Origin: Planctomycetia bacterium
GTDB lineage: Bacteria > Planctomycetota > Planctomycetia > Gemmatales > Gemmataceae
NCBI GenBank assembly: GCA_005799265.1
Contig: SYHD01000029.1
Location: 1-54,366, forward strand
Reading direction: 5' to 3'
DNA length: 54,366 bases
Under the pieces are notes generated by a model, which worked only from the letters and a program-made list of their open reading frames with translations, ran no database searches and was not told the origin of the DNA. Shown piece after piece: positions 26,251 through 34,357 of the stretch (position 1 is its first letter; each line of letters starts with the position of its first letter). The position numbers and the translations under genes were made by a program.

Positions 26251-26277
26251 GAGGTGGTCGCAATTTGCCACCACCTC
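26251..26277. promoter_or_regulatory. Palindrome D of the ORF6N leader
   Basis: 27-bp palindrome with the half GAGGTGGTCGCAA; 12 of 13 pairs match. It starts 8 bases after (in minus-strand sense, downstream of) the stop codon of the second TIM-barrel gene, so it could also end that transcript. Confidence 0.6.
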
Positions 26278-26284
26278 ACCAGCG

Positions 26285-27325
26285 TCAATTCCAGCCATGC
26301 GCGTCGCGCACGCCGATCATCGCGCCCAGGATCTTGTTCCACGTTTCGGGCTTCATCATCATGTCGTTAGGGAACATGCAGCCGTCCCAGCAGACGTGAT
26401 TGAACTTCTTCGTGAGGTTGCCATAGGCGTCGCGCATCCAGAAGCCCGCGTGGTGGGCGATCTTGAGCTTGCCGTTGGGGTCGTCCGGCGGGCAGTGCCG
26501 GCCAGTCTTGTCGTGCGAGCCAGAGCCCTTGACGGTGGCGTCGTTCTGAGCGATGTGAAAATCGATCGTCCACGGACGCAACGCGGCGGTCAGCGTGGCG
26601 AGCGATTTGTCGAGCGTGGCGGCGTCCCAGCCGAAATTCTCCGGGACGATGCGATCCTCCGGCGCGTTGTAGCCGAGCGTGTAGAGGAGCGTGTGGGCCA
26701 TATCAGCCTGGAAGCCGAGGACGCCGGGGCGATCGGTCAACTCGATTAGCTGCAGCATGCGTCGCCAACTGTGCATGCCGCCCCAGCAGATTTCGCCCTC
26801 GGCTGCCAGACGTTCGCCATGATCGGCCGCGATGTCGCAGGCCATGCGGAAGGTCTCGGCAATGCGTTTCTGGCTCGCCTCGGAGTCTTTCATCCAGTCG
26901 CCGGGGCCGCACGCGGAATCGATGCGGACAATGCCGTAGGGACGAATACCTAGCTCGCGCAGTCGTTTGGCGATGCGGCAGCCCTTGCGGACCTGCGTGA
27001 GGAAGTTGGTGCGGTCGGCATCCCCTCCCATTGCCGAGCCGCCTCCGGTGCCGCCCCAGACGGGAGCGACGACAGAACCGATGACGAGGTTCTTGGCGCG
27101 AACCTTGTCGGCTAGCCGTTTGAGGTCGTCGTCGGTCGAATCGATATCGACGTGCGGTGCGAAGAGGAACAGATCGATGCCGTCGAACTTGACGCCGTTG
27201 ACGCTAGCGGCGGCGGTCAACTCGATCATCTTGTCGAGTTCGATGAATGGCTCCGCGCCCGCGGAGCCTTTGCCTACGACGCCCGGCCAGGTTGCGTTGT
27301 GGAGTTTGGGGTAAGTGTTCGCCAT
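26285..27325 (-). CDS. Second TIM-barrel sugar isomerase/epimerase
   Basis: 346 residues of the xylose-isomerase-like barrel superfamily. Motifs: [58 protein letters not shown] with a likely metal-binding Glu, [38 protein letters not shown] and [10 protein letters not shown]. Substrate not readable. It is longer than, and only distantly like, the barrel protein encoded at 24652-25563. The ribosome site is AAGGTGA. Confidence 0.88.
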   Translation of the reverse strand: MANTYPKLHNATWPGVVGKGSAGAEPFIELDKMIELTAAASVNGVKFDGIDLFLFAPHVDIDSTDDDLKRLADKVRAKNLVIGSVVAPVWGGTGGGSAMGGDADRTNFLTQVRKGCRIAKRLRELGIRPYGIVRIDSACGPGDWMKDSEASQKRIAETFRMACDIAADHGERLAAEGEICWGGMHSWRRMLQLIELTDRPGVLGFQADMAHTLLYTLGYNAPEDRIVPENFGWDAATLDKSLATLTAALRPWTIDFHIAQNDATVKGSGSHDKTGRHCPPDDPNGKLKIAHHAGFWMRDAYGNLTKKFNHVCWDGCMFPNDMMMKPETWNKILGAMIGVRDAHGWN

Positions 27326-27440
27326 GAAATCACCTTCATTGGAGGAAAGAGACTCAAGCCCAGGGGCAAGCGAAGAAGCCTCCTGAGACTACGGAACTGT
27401 GATCCCCGGGGTTCACTGCGCACACCCTTGGGCTCGACGG

Positions 27441-28703
27441 TTATTTTTTCTTGGCATCGCCAATGTTCGGCGCATGCGGATTCACGCCCGGCCCGAAGTA
27501 ACGCAGGATCACGAGCGGCTCATCGCCGGTGTTGTCATACGAGACGCCGCCTTTGGCCGCGCCGTGGCTGACGAAGTACTCGTCCTCGGTGAGTTGCGTG
27601 AAGCGAATCATCGCCGGCGTTTGCAGGCGTTTGCCGTTGATGGTGCCGCAGCCTTGCACCGCGGTGAGCCCGTAGGCGCCGTTGTCCTTGACCGTGATCT
27701 TCGTGCCGGGCTGGATCGTCAGTTCCTTCGCGCTGAACAACTCTTCGCCGCTGACTTTGCCGTAGACGATCCACTTATCCTCGTAGCCCGCCTTCGGACC
27801 GCCGGACGAGACAATTGGCTCCAAAAAGTGGCTGTCCTTGAATGAAGGATTGACGTTGCCGGCCCATTCGAGTTGCTCGACGAGGTAATCGAGATCCTTG
27901 TGATACTTCGGCGGCACATCCTTCACGAGCAATTCCCACGGCACATAGCGCCCTTCAACCATCGATTGATACATACCGAAGACGTCGGAGCCCCATTGCG
28001 GCTCATAAGTCACGAGCGAACCCGGCGCGTGAAGGATACACGGCGGAATCAGCCAGCCAGTGCCGGGTTGCAGGCGATAAGCCTTGCTGAAATTGAGGAT
28101 GCCATTGTCCCCTTTGTTCCAATTTTCGAGGCAGCGGCGCACGTCCGACTTTTGCGTGCCGGGCTCGAGGCCCATGAACGTGTAGGGGAAGTTGTTGCCC
28201 GTGTAGTTCATCTGCGGCGGAAAGTAGTACGACTCCGGTTTGCCTTGCTGACCGACGAGGGCCGCTTGCCGGCCGTTCTGGTGCATGTGATGCGGGATCG
28301 GGCCCATGTTGTCGAAGAACTTGGAGTAGACGGGCCAACGTTCGTATTTGCGCCAGATGTCCGGGCCGATGAGATTATCCTTCTCGGCGCGGATCGCTTC
28401 GCGCAAGGTGAAAGCTTTTTCGCCGTTATGAACTACGTAGGAAAGGCCCTCGTCCCAAGCGGCCCCCTCATTGGCAGCGGGCGTTGTCGAGGCGAACCAG
28501 CGTTCGTCGATGCCGCCGCGGTTGGCCCCGTAGGCGTAAATGTCATCGACGTGCAGTTTGAGCCGGCGCCCCGGCGTCAGAAAGGAGCGTGGCACCCAGG
28601 TCGGCGCCAGGAGCAGAACGCCACCGTTGGACGTGACGGCTTCGCGGATGATGGAGGGTTTGGTCGATTCGGGCGTCTTGGGGGTGCTTGATTTTTTGGC
28701 CAC
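27441..28703 (-). CDS. Cupin protein resembling mannose-6-phosphate isomerase
   Basis: 420 residues from a GTG at 28703, which has an ideal GGAGG 6 bases upstream; the longer ATG frame begins inside a dispersed hairpin and has no ribosome site. Double cupin pattern: GPIPHHMHQNGRQA near 155-168 with metal-binding His residues, GTGWLIPPCILHAPGSLVTY near 230-250 and a C-terminal cupin (LTIQPGTKITVKDNGAYGLT, then GCGTINGKRLQTP). Similar proteins are called homodimeric or cupin-type phosphomannose isomerases. It lies 115 bases upstream of the second TIM-barrel gene, so the two probably act on the same sugar. Confidence 0.85.
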   Translation of the reverse strand: MAKKSSTPKTPESTKPSIIREAVTSNGGVLLLAPTWVPRSFLTPGRRLKLHVDDIYAYGANRGGIDERWFASTTPAANEGAAWDEGLSYVVHNGEKAFTLREAIRAEKDNLIGPDIWRKYERWPVYSKFFDNMGPIPHHMHQNGRQAALVGQQGKPESYYFPPQMNYTGNNFPYTFMGLEPGTQKSDVRRCLENWNKGDNGILNFSKAYRLQPGTGWLIPPCILHAPGSLVTYEPQWGSDVFGMYQSMVEGRYVPWELLVKDVPPKYHKDLDYLVEQLEWAGNVNPSFKDSHFLEPIVSSGGPKAGYEDKWIVYGKVSGEELFSAKELTIQPGTKITVKDNGAYGLTAVQGCGTINGKRLQTPAMIRFTQLTEDEYFVSHGAAKGGVSYDNTGDEPLVILRYFGPGVNPHAPNIGDAKKK

Positions 28704-29008
28704 TGCATTCCTCCGATGGATGGGCTTCACCACGAAACACACGAACTACCCGAAAAGGAGAAGAGAATCGGAATTCAATCAAACTGAACTCACTTTTCGT
28801 GTCGTTCGTGTGTTTCGTGGTTGACCGCATTCGATTAACGATGTCGGCGCACTCGTTGAGCTAGGAATTATTTAGGGATCGAGGTATGCTTTTGCCACGG
28901 AATGCTGCTCGGGAATGCTCATTCTTCAAGAAAAATTCACCAACTACCCGCCCCAATCGCCATGAAAGGGGCGTAGAATTAGGCAGGGATCAATTGATAG
29001 GTGTTAAT
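28704..29008. other. Divergent intergenic region holding a hairpin repeat
   Basis: About 300 bases between the divergent cupin gene and the receiver-like gene. It holds the hairpin at 28729-28821 and otherwise shows A/T-rich sequence toward 29000. TTGATAGGTG and TTAATATG precede the receiver-like gene; no clear -35/-10 pair was found. Confidence 0.5.
28729..28821. repeat. Imperfect 29-bp-arm hairpin
   Basis: Arms 28729-28757 and 28793-28821 pair at 27 of 29 positions with a 35-base loop. The arm begins ACCACGAAACACACGAA. It is the longest-armed hairpin in the window and lies upstream of the cupin start. Confidence 0.75.
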
Positions 29009-29422
29009 ATGTTCACTACAGAAAGAAAAACTGGGACGGAAACTCAAGGCCGGCCGCGCCTGCTCTTGGCGTACGCGGACGCAGCCTATGCGTCGGAGTG
29101 TGGGCGTTATTTTCGCCGGCTGGGCTGGGAAGTCGAAATGGTGGCCAGCGGAATTGAAGCCCGCGAACTGGCGAGCGAGTATCAACCGAACGTTGTCGCC
29201 CTGGAAGTCGCCCTCTTACACGAGAGCGGCTGGCTGACGAGCGCCAAGATCAGCAGCGAAAATCCCGATCTGCATATCGTTCTTGTCGCCGCCGATCAAG
29301 GCGACTGCACCCCGGACCGCTTGCGTATGGTGGGCGCCTCCAAGGCAGTTCGCCGCGATCAAGGCGCCGAAGCGTTGGCCAGCACCGTTCTCGGCAAAAC
29401 GATGCTCGCGAAAGCGGTTTGA
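29009..29422 (+). CDS. Degenerate response-regulator receiver domain
   Basis: 137 residues, one CheY-like domain and no output domain. The fold is readable: RPRLLLAYADAAYA (strand 1), CGRYFRRLGWEVEMVASGIE (helix 1 and strand 2), YQPNVVALEVALLHES (strand 3), DLHIVLVAADQGD (strand 4) and GASKAVRRDQGAEAL (strand 5). The phosphoacceptor Asp is replaced by Glu66, and the acidic pair of strand 1 reads AYA in place of VDD. It is therefore not expected to be phosphorylated and may be a constant-on or protein-binding module. The start is uncertain (weak AGGTG). Its stop abuts the stop of the convergent RidA gene. Confidence 0.75.
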   Translation: MFTTERKTGTETQGRPRLLLAYADAAYASECGRYFRRLGWEVEMVASGIEARELASEYQPNVVALEVALLHESGWLTSAKISSENPDLHIVLVAADQGDCTPDRLRMVGASKAVRRDQGAEALASTVLGKTMLAKAV

Positions 29423-29890
29423 TCACTGCACTTCAAAAATGCACTCCACTTCAACTGGAATGTCGCCTGGCAGCGAACCCATGCCGACGGCGCTGCGCGC
29501 GCCAACCCCGGCGTCGTCCCCGAACACTTGCGCCATCAACTCCGAAAAGCCGTTGATAACCTGCGGATGCTCGAGGAAATCGGGTGTCGCGTTGACCATG
29601 CCGAGGGTCTTGATCAGGCGTTTGACGCGGTCGAGCGAGCCGAGCGTGTTCTTGACGGTGGCGAGAATATTGATGCCGACGAGCTTGGCCGATTCCTTGC
29701 CTTCCTCCACGGAAAGCTTCGCGCCGAGTTTGCCCGCGAGCAATTTCGGATCGCCCGTCTTGGCCGGACCATGACCGGACACGTAGAGCACATTGCCGAT
29801 CTGGACCGCTGGCTTGTATTTGGCGACAGGTCTGGGCGGTGTGGGAAGGCTGATGCCAAGTTCTTGCAAGCGTTTTTCCGGAGAGGACAT
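29423..29890 (-). CDS. RidA (YjgF/YER057c/UK114) family protein
   Basis: 155 residues from ATG 29890 with GGAGA upstream. RidA-type fold: KYKPAVQIGNVLYVSGHGPA, ILATVKNTLGSLDRVKRLIK, FLEHPQVINGFSELMAQVFG and ARSAVGMGSLPGDIPVEVEC with the conserved Arg used to bind the substrate carboxylate. Family members hydrolyse reactive enamine/imine intermediates, though this copy, which has an extended N-terminus, may be of another subgroup. Its stop codon directly abuts that of the convergent receiver-like gene (TGA|TCA). Confidence 0.9.
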   Translation of the reverse strand: MSSPEKRLQELGISLPTPPRPVAKYKPAVQIGNVLYVSGHGPAKTGDPKLLAGKLGAKLSVEEGKESAKLVGINILATVKNTLGSLDRVKRLIKTLGMVNATPDFLEHPQVINGFSELMAQVFGDDAGVGARSAVGMGSLPGDIPVEVECIFEVQ

Positions 29891-30406
29891 CGGGATTCTC
29901 CAAGCAGGTTGGGTTTCGGTTAGAGAATAGTCTAGGCTGGGAAGGAAAGTGGTCAAGCGACCCGAATTCGTTCAGCGTTCGCTACATCTCGGGTCGTGGA
30001 TCAGTCCTGAAGTGGTCCCGTCACGGAGGGACCGGACCACACGAATCTGCCTCATTACTCTCTCTCGCAGGCATGACGCCGCGTAAGAAAAGGACCGAGA
30101 TCACCGGAACTCAGGAGGGGGGTAGATTCCTGCTCCAGACATGATCTCGATCGCGGACGCACTTATTCTCCCTTTGCCAGCACAAGAGTTATGCCGGGGC
30201 GAGATTTGACATGCGCGAAAACAATAATCCCTCGTTGGATTAGACCAACAAGGTAATAGCGCAATTCGACAAATATCGGGAAACTCAGCGAGACTGGGTT
30301 CTCTCAGGCATCTCGGCGGACCTGTGACATGAACAGGGTCCACACTCAGCATTATAAAGAACTGCGCCGGCGCGTCATCACCAGTTTTCGCGAAATCCCT
30401 CTTGCG
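29891..30406. other. Gene-free stretch with small hairpins
   Basis: About 500 bases without a convincing gene. It holds an inverted repeat CGACCCGA (29958-29965) with TCGGGTCG (29989-29996) and GGTCCC/GGGACC (30014-30019, 30028-30033). A short open frame on the minus strand (30101-30352) has no ribosome site and no recognisable sequence. Nothing else seen. Confidence 0.5.
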
Positions 30407-32527
30407 CTATACAAACGCCGCAAGCGCGGCGGGCGGCGCAAATCGCGGGCCGTGTTGCTGGACCAACTCCTTGCAGCACGCGGTTAATGATTCGATGCCG
30501 ATCGTGCGGGCATGACCGATCGGCCCGCCGCGATGAGTCGCCCAGCCGGTCAGGCACATCGCGCAATCGAGGTCGTTGGGGTCCTTGACGAGCCCCTCCA
30601 CGAGGCAATGAACCGCCTCGAGCATCATGAGAGTAACGAGCCGCCGGTGGATCCACACCTCGGCGTCGGCCTTCGCAAGCGTGGGAACCGGTATGCCTGC
30701 CTCGCCTTGGCTCGTTTGCCAAAGCGCAGTCAATTCGCGCTGTGGCCTTCGGCCGAGGTAGCCGGGACGATAGAAGCCCGCCGCGCTCTTGTTGCCGAGC
30801 CAGCCTTTCTCGACCATGAGCATGAAGCCGGTCTCGAATGTGATGCGCCCCGCAAAGATCACTTGCAGCGCCGTTATCAGGGACGCGATGTGATCGAGAC
30901 CGAGCCGATCCATCCACTCGCACGGACCGAACGTCATGCCGAAACGCGTCATCGCTTTGTCGATGCGCTCGATCGACACGCCCTCTTTGATGAGCAGCCC
31001 CGCCTCGTTGAGCGCTGGTAGCCACACGCGCATGACAACGCCGCCGATGCGGTCCGGCGTTGGCAGAACGCATTTGCCGATGGCGACCGCCCACTCGCGC
31101 ACGCGCTGCACATTCGCCGCCCCGCTCCCCGATTCCGTGACGAGCTCGACGACGGACCCGCGATTCCACGGCTCGATTGGACGCATTCCTACCAAACGCT
31201 GCGGCGAATTCATGCCATGCCCCAAGTCCGCAATCTTGTGTGAGGGAGTCGTCGGCACGATCAGCGCTGCGGCCGGGACGTGCCGTTCAACCTCCCGATA
31301 GAACGCTTGCTTGTCGGCCAGCAAGCCGTCGGTGGTGTCCACAAGTATGTCGAGATTCGCGAAGTGCGTCCATGTATAGGTGCCGCGAATTGAGCCGAGA
31401 ATCCTCTGAAACTGCCCGGGCGACATCTCGCCGTTCTTGACCTCGACTTGCAGAAGCTGAACGATCTGTGCGAGGGCGGCGCCGAGAGTCTGTTCATTCT
31501 CGGTACGCAGAACAACGTCGTATCCCTGGGTGACGGAGTGCAGAAGCAGGGACAGTCCGGCGAGGCCGCCGCCCAGAATGCCGATGGTACGGGCGCCGGA
31601 TCTTGCTGGGGCGATTGACGGCGTGCGCAGCTTCTCGCGGTGTTGCACAAGCCGCAGTAAGTGGTGCAAGGCCGGATGTGCAGCGACGACATCCACCGCC
31701 TGACGCTCGAAATCAAGCCCCGGCTGTAGGCTCGGCTGTCGGTAGGCGATGCGCAGTGCATCCAACATCAAGGCTGAGGCGGGTATCTCGGCCGGAATGC
31801 GCGTGCGGACAATACGCTCGGCGCCGCGGAGGATTAACCATCGGCCCGGACGATTGGCCTCCAGCCAGCGCTGCCGCCAGGTGCGGTCGGGGAATCGGGT
31901 CCAATCGCGCTTGACGGAATCCAACAGAAACCACGGCGCATCCGCGCCAGCCTCATCGGCCAGATCGTCGACGAGATCCCATTGCCACGCCATGCGCCCG
32001 TCGAGCCGCTTGCCAGTCAACAGCATTTGTAGACTGGGGTCAAGTCCGATGAGTCGGGGCAATCGTTGTGTCGCGCCCCAGCACGGGATCATGCCCCACT
32101 CCAACCCAGGGAAACCGAACGTAGCCAGGGAGTCGGCCACCGCGACGCGATGATCGCATGCCAGCGCCAATTCCAGCCCCGCGTCGAAGCAACTGCCGGC
32201 GATGACGCACAAGCTCGGAATCGGCATCTCGACCAGTTTGGCGCAGAGCCGCTGACCGCGCTCGGCCCAGGCGTGGAAGGCGTCTTTGTTCCAGCTCGAC
32301 AAGATGGCGGGCGTCGGACCCTGGCAGAAGTTGCCGCGCTTGCCCGAAAGGATCACCAGCAAGCGATGCTCATTGGCATCGATCATCGCGTCGAGCGCAC
32401 GGTCAAGATCGCCTAGCAGCGCCGGATCGAGCATGTTGATTGCGTTCTGATCACGATCGAGGACCAGCACCGCGATGCCGTCAGACAGGTTAATGATCCG
32501 GAGATGCTTCGTTTGAAAAAACGCCAT
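30407..32527 (-). CDS. FadB-like enoyl-CoA hydratase/3-hydroxyacyl-CoA dehydrogenase fusion, probably catalytically inactive
   Basis: 706 residues from ATG 32527 (weak ribosome site; longer frames upstream have no support). N-terminal crotonase domain (10-190), then a Rossmann 3-hydroxyacyl-CoA dehydrogenase domain (GILGGGLAG at 316-324) and C-terminal helical domains. Order and length match the FadB/FadJ multifunctional beta-oxidation protein. By alignment to FadB motifs, the first crotonase Glu is kept (E119) but the second is Gly141. In the dehydrogenase the catalytic His is Asn455 and the catalytic Asn is Met499. Both sites thus lack key residues, which points to a pseudoenzyme, a scaffold or a changed reaction. 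These alignments were made by eye. Confidence 0.85.
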   Translation of the reverse strand: MAFFQTKHLRIINLSDGIAVLVLDRDQNAINMLDPALLGDLDRALDAMIDANEHRLLVILSGKRGNFCQGPTPAILSSWNKDAFHAWAERGQRLCAKLVEMPIPSLCVIAGSCFDAGLELALACDHRVAVADSLATFGFPGLEWGMIPCWGATQRLPRLIGLDPSLQMLLTGKRLDGRMAWQWDLVDDLADEAGADAPWFLLDSVKRDWTRFPDRTWRQRWLEANRPGRWLILRGAERIVRTRIPAEIPASALMLDALRIAYRQPSLQPGLDFERQAVDVVAAHPALHHLLRLVQHREKLRTPSIAPARSGARTIGILGGGLAGLSLLLHSVTQGYDVVLRTENEQTLGAALAQIVQLLQVEVKNGEMSPGQFQRILGSIRGTYTWTHFANLDILVDTTDGLLADKQAFYREVERHVPAAALIVPTTPSHKIADLGHGMNSPQRLVGMRPIEPWNRGSVVELVTESGSGAANVQRVREWAVAIGKCVLPTPDRIGGVVMRVWLPALNEAGLLIKEGVSIERIDKAMTRFGMTFGPCEWMDRLGLDHIASLITALQVIFAGRITFETGFMLMVEKGWLGNKSAAGFYRPGYLGRRPQRELTALWQTSQGEAGIPVPTLAKADAEVWIHRRLVTLMMLEAVHCLVEGLVKDPNDLDCAMCLTGWATHRGGPIGHARTIGIESLTACCKELVQQHGPRFAPPAALAAFV

Positions 32528-32651
32528 GCCGACAATATAGTTGCCTGCTTCTTGTGCCGGGAGAGGGGGCGTACAACTCATTCCCACCCAGTCTCGGGAA
32601 CGTGGGAACGAGTGAATCGCGTTTCCCATTTTCAACCATGCTCGGATGAGA

Positions 32652-32657
32652 TATAAT
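32652..32657 (+). promoter_or_regulatory. Candidate -10 box of the zinc-ribbon gene
   Basis: TATAAT, 40 bases before the start codon, with TTTTCA (32629-32634, 4 of 6 match to TTGACA) 17 bases upstream. A reasonable sigma-70-type promoter in the gap between divergent genes. Confidence 0.5.
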
Positions 32658-32696
32658 TCCACATACCCGCCTCTGTCTCCTGCCAAGGATCCTGCC

Positions 32697-34280
32697 ATGG
32701 GAATGTCCCGTTGTCCGCAATGCAATGCGCCAATGACCAACGAAGAAACCGAGACCGGTGCATGCCCAATGTGCGGCGCCCCGATCGAGCGACAGGCGCC
32801 GGCGGCAGTAAAGGTTCCAGCGCACATGCAAGCCCCTTCTTCGCCGGGGCTAGTCCGTTCGCTGCTGTTCGCGGTCGGCGGCACGCTGTTCTTCTGCTTC
32901 TTGCCGATAGGCATCATGTTCTACCAAAATTTGCCTGAGACGCCGCAGGAAAAAAAGTCCGGAGGCGACGATGAGAAAAAGGCCTCGCCGAAAGAGGCCC
33001 GCGCCGAGGTGAAGAAGCAACCGGCGCCTGACAAAAAACCGCCCAAGGATGGAGACAAGGAGACGAAATCAACCATCGAGAAAAAGCCCGAGAAAGAACC
33101 GGACCCGAAGCCCGAGGCGAAGAAACCCGAAGAGAAGAAGATCGAAGAGAAGAAGATCGAGGTGAAACCGAAGGTCGAAGAGAAGAAGATCGAGGCGCCG
33201 AAAGAGAAGAAGATCGAAAAGAAGCCTGAGCCGATGCCGATGCCAGCACCCGCCGCTAATGCGCGGTTGGTGACGTTGCCGTGGCTGAAGGATGACACGA
33301 TCAAGATCGACGGCGATCTGGCGGATTGGCAGGGGATAGCGCCGATTGTCTTGATGGCGCTGGAGCGAGGCAAGCCGACGCGAAACGTCGTGCGTGTGCC
33401 GCGCACAATGAATGCCTATGCCGCCTGGTGCTCGAAAGGAATCCTGATTGCCGCGGAAGTTGTGGACACGAGCGGCGCCCTTGAGAACGTGGGGAAGGTC
33501 CCCAAGAAAATGTGGCCTTTCTGGGATAACGACGCGCTGGAAATCTATATCGACACCATGAACGTTCGCGCCGCCAAACGCGGGTCGCTGCATGAGCATC
33601 AGTTTTTCGCGTTGCCCTTCGGCGCTCCGGGCGAGGCGGGCATGGGGGGGTATGAGTCGTATAACCTCAAGACGACCTGGTCCATCATCTCCTTTCCCGA
33701 AGCGACCTTGCCCAAGGCCGCGCGAAAGACCGCGGACGGTTGGACCATCGAATTGATGATTCCCATGTCGGCGTTGAGACAAGCCAACCTGAAGCCCGGC
33801 AGCGTGATTGGCTTCGAATTGCAGGTGGATACGGGGACCAACGTCTGGTACCACTGGGCCCATGAGGATGCCCGCATTCAAGCCAGCACCCATCCGAGCA
33901 CCTGGGGCGAAGCGCTGCTCGGCGGCAGCAACGCCAAGATCGAATTTCTCGACAAAGATCTGAAAGCGGTCCCGGCGCTCATCTCCGGCCAGAATTTGGT
34001 CGTGCGCGTCGCAGACGCCGATGCCAATCTGAATCCAGACGTGAAGGAACGCCTGAACGTCACGCTTATAACCAAAAGCGGCCGTACGCCGTTGACCTTG
34101 GAGGAGACGGAGCCGAATTCGGGCGTCTTCGTGGGCCAAATCGAAACGCAGCGCAACGCTTCGCGGCGGACGATGTTGTCGGTGGTGGTCGGCGAAACGA
34201 TCACGCTGGAATATGTCGATCGCCTTCGCGCCAACGGTGAACGCGACAAGTTGCTACGTGCCGATTTGCCGTGTCGGTGA
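32697..34280 (+). CDS. Zinc-ribbon, membrane and CBM9-like protein
   Basis: 527 residues from ATG 32697 with AAGGA 7 bases upstream. N-terminal zinc ribbon with Cys6, Cys9, Cys23 and Cys26; one membrane helix (about 52-76); a long linker of Lys/Glu/Pro repeats (about 82-190); then a beta-rich domain (from VTLPWLKDDTIKIDGDLADW) like carbohydrate-binding module family 9, with IDGDLADWQG, NDALEIYIDT and GWTIELMIPMSAL. A last Ig-like domain has EETEPNSGVFVGQIET. It would bridge the cytoplasm, membrane and outer side; the sugar ligand is unknown. The layout is not one I know. Confidence 0.82.
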   Translation: MGMSRCPQCNAPMTNEETETGACPMCGAPIERQAPAAVKVPAHMQAPSSPGLVRSLLFAVGGTLFFCFLPIGIMFYQNLPETPQEKKSGGDDEKKASPKEARAEVKKQPAPDKKPPKDGDKETKSTIEKKPEKEPDPKPEAKKPEEKKIEEKKIEVKPKVEEKKIEAPKEKKIEKKPEPMPMPAPAANARLVTLPWLKDDTIKIDGDLADWQGIAPIVLMALERGKPTRNVVRVPRTMNAYAAWCSKGILIAAEVVDTSGALENVGKVPKKMWPFWDNDALEIYIDTMNVRAAKRGSLHEHQFFALPFGAPGEAGMGGYESYNLKTTWSIISFPEATLPKAARKTADGWTIELMIPMSALRQANLKPGSVIGFELQVDTGTNVWYHWAHEDARIQASTHPSTWGEALLGGSNAKIEFLDKDLKAVPALISGQNLVVRVADADANLNPDVKERLNVTLITKSGRTPLTLEETEPNSGVFVGQIETQRNASRRTMLSVVVGETITLEYVDRLRANGERDKLLRADLPCR

Positions 34281-34285
34281 TTGGT

Positions 34286-34337
34286 CAGAGCCTGAAACGT
34301 AAGCGAAGAAACACATTCGCTAATGCTTCAGGCTCTG
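34286..34337. repeat. Imperfect 22-bp-arm hairpin
   Basis: Arms 34286-34307 and 34316-34337 pair at 19 of 22 positions around an 8-base loop; arm begins CAGAGCCTGAA. Lies between the zinc-ribbon gene and the pseudouridine synthase gene and may end the first transcript. Confidence 0.65.
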
Positions 34338-34357
34338 CTGTTTCGCGGAACCGGGCC

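Noticed and set aside
30101..30352. An 83-codon minus-strand frame in the gap at 30 kb
   Set aside because: No ribosome site, no recognisable sequence and no conserved-looking pattern; listed only as gene-free DNA.
33120..33240. Near-repeats of GAAGAAGATCGA in the linker of the zinc-ribbon protein, considered as a CRISPR or tandem-repeat array
   Set aside because: They are in-frame codons for the Lys/Glu/Ile linker, without spacers, and belong to the protein.
33069..34139. A 356-codon minus-strand frame opposite the zinc-ribbon/CBM9 gene
   Set aside because: Shadow frame; Arg/His/Leu-rich and no motifs.
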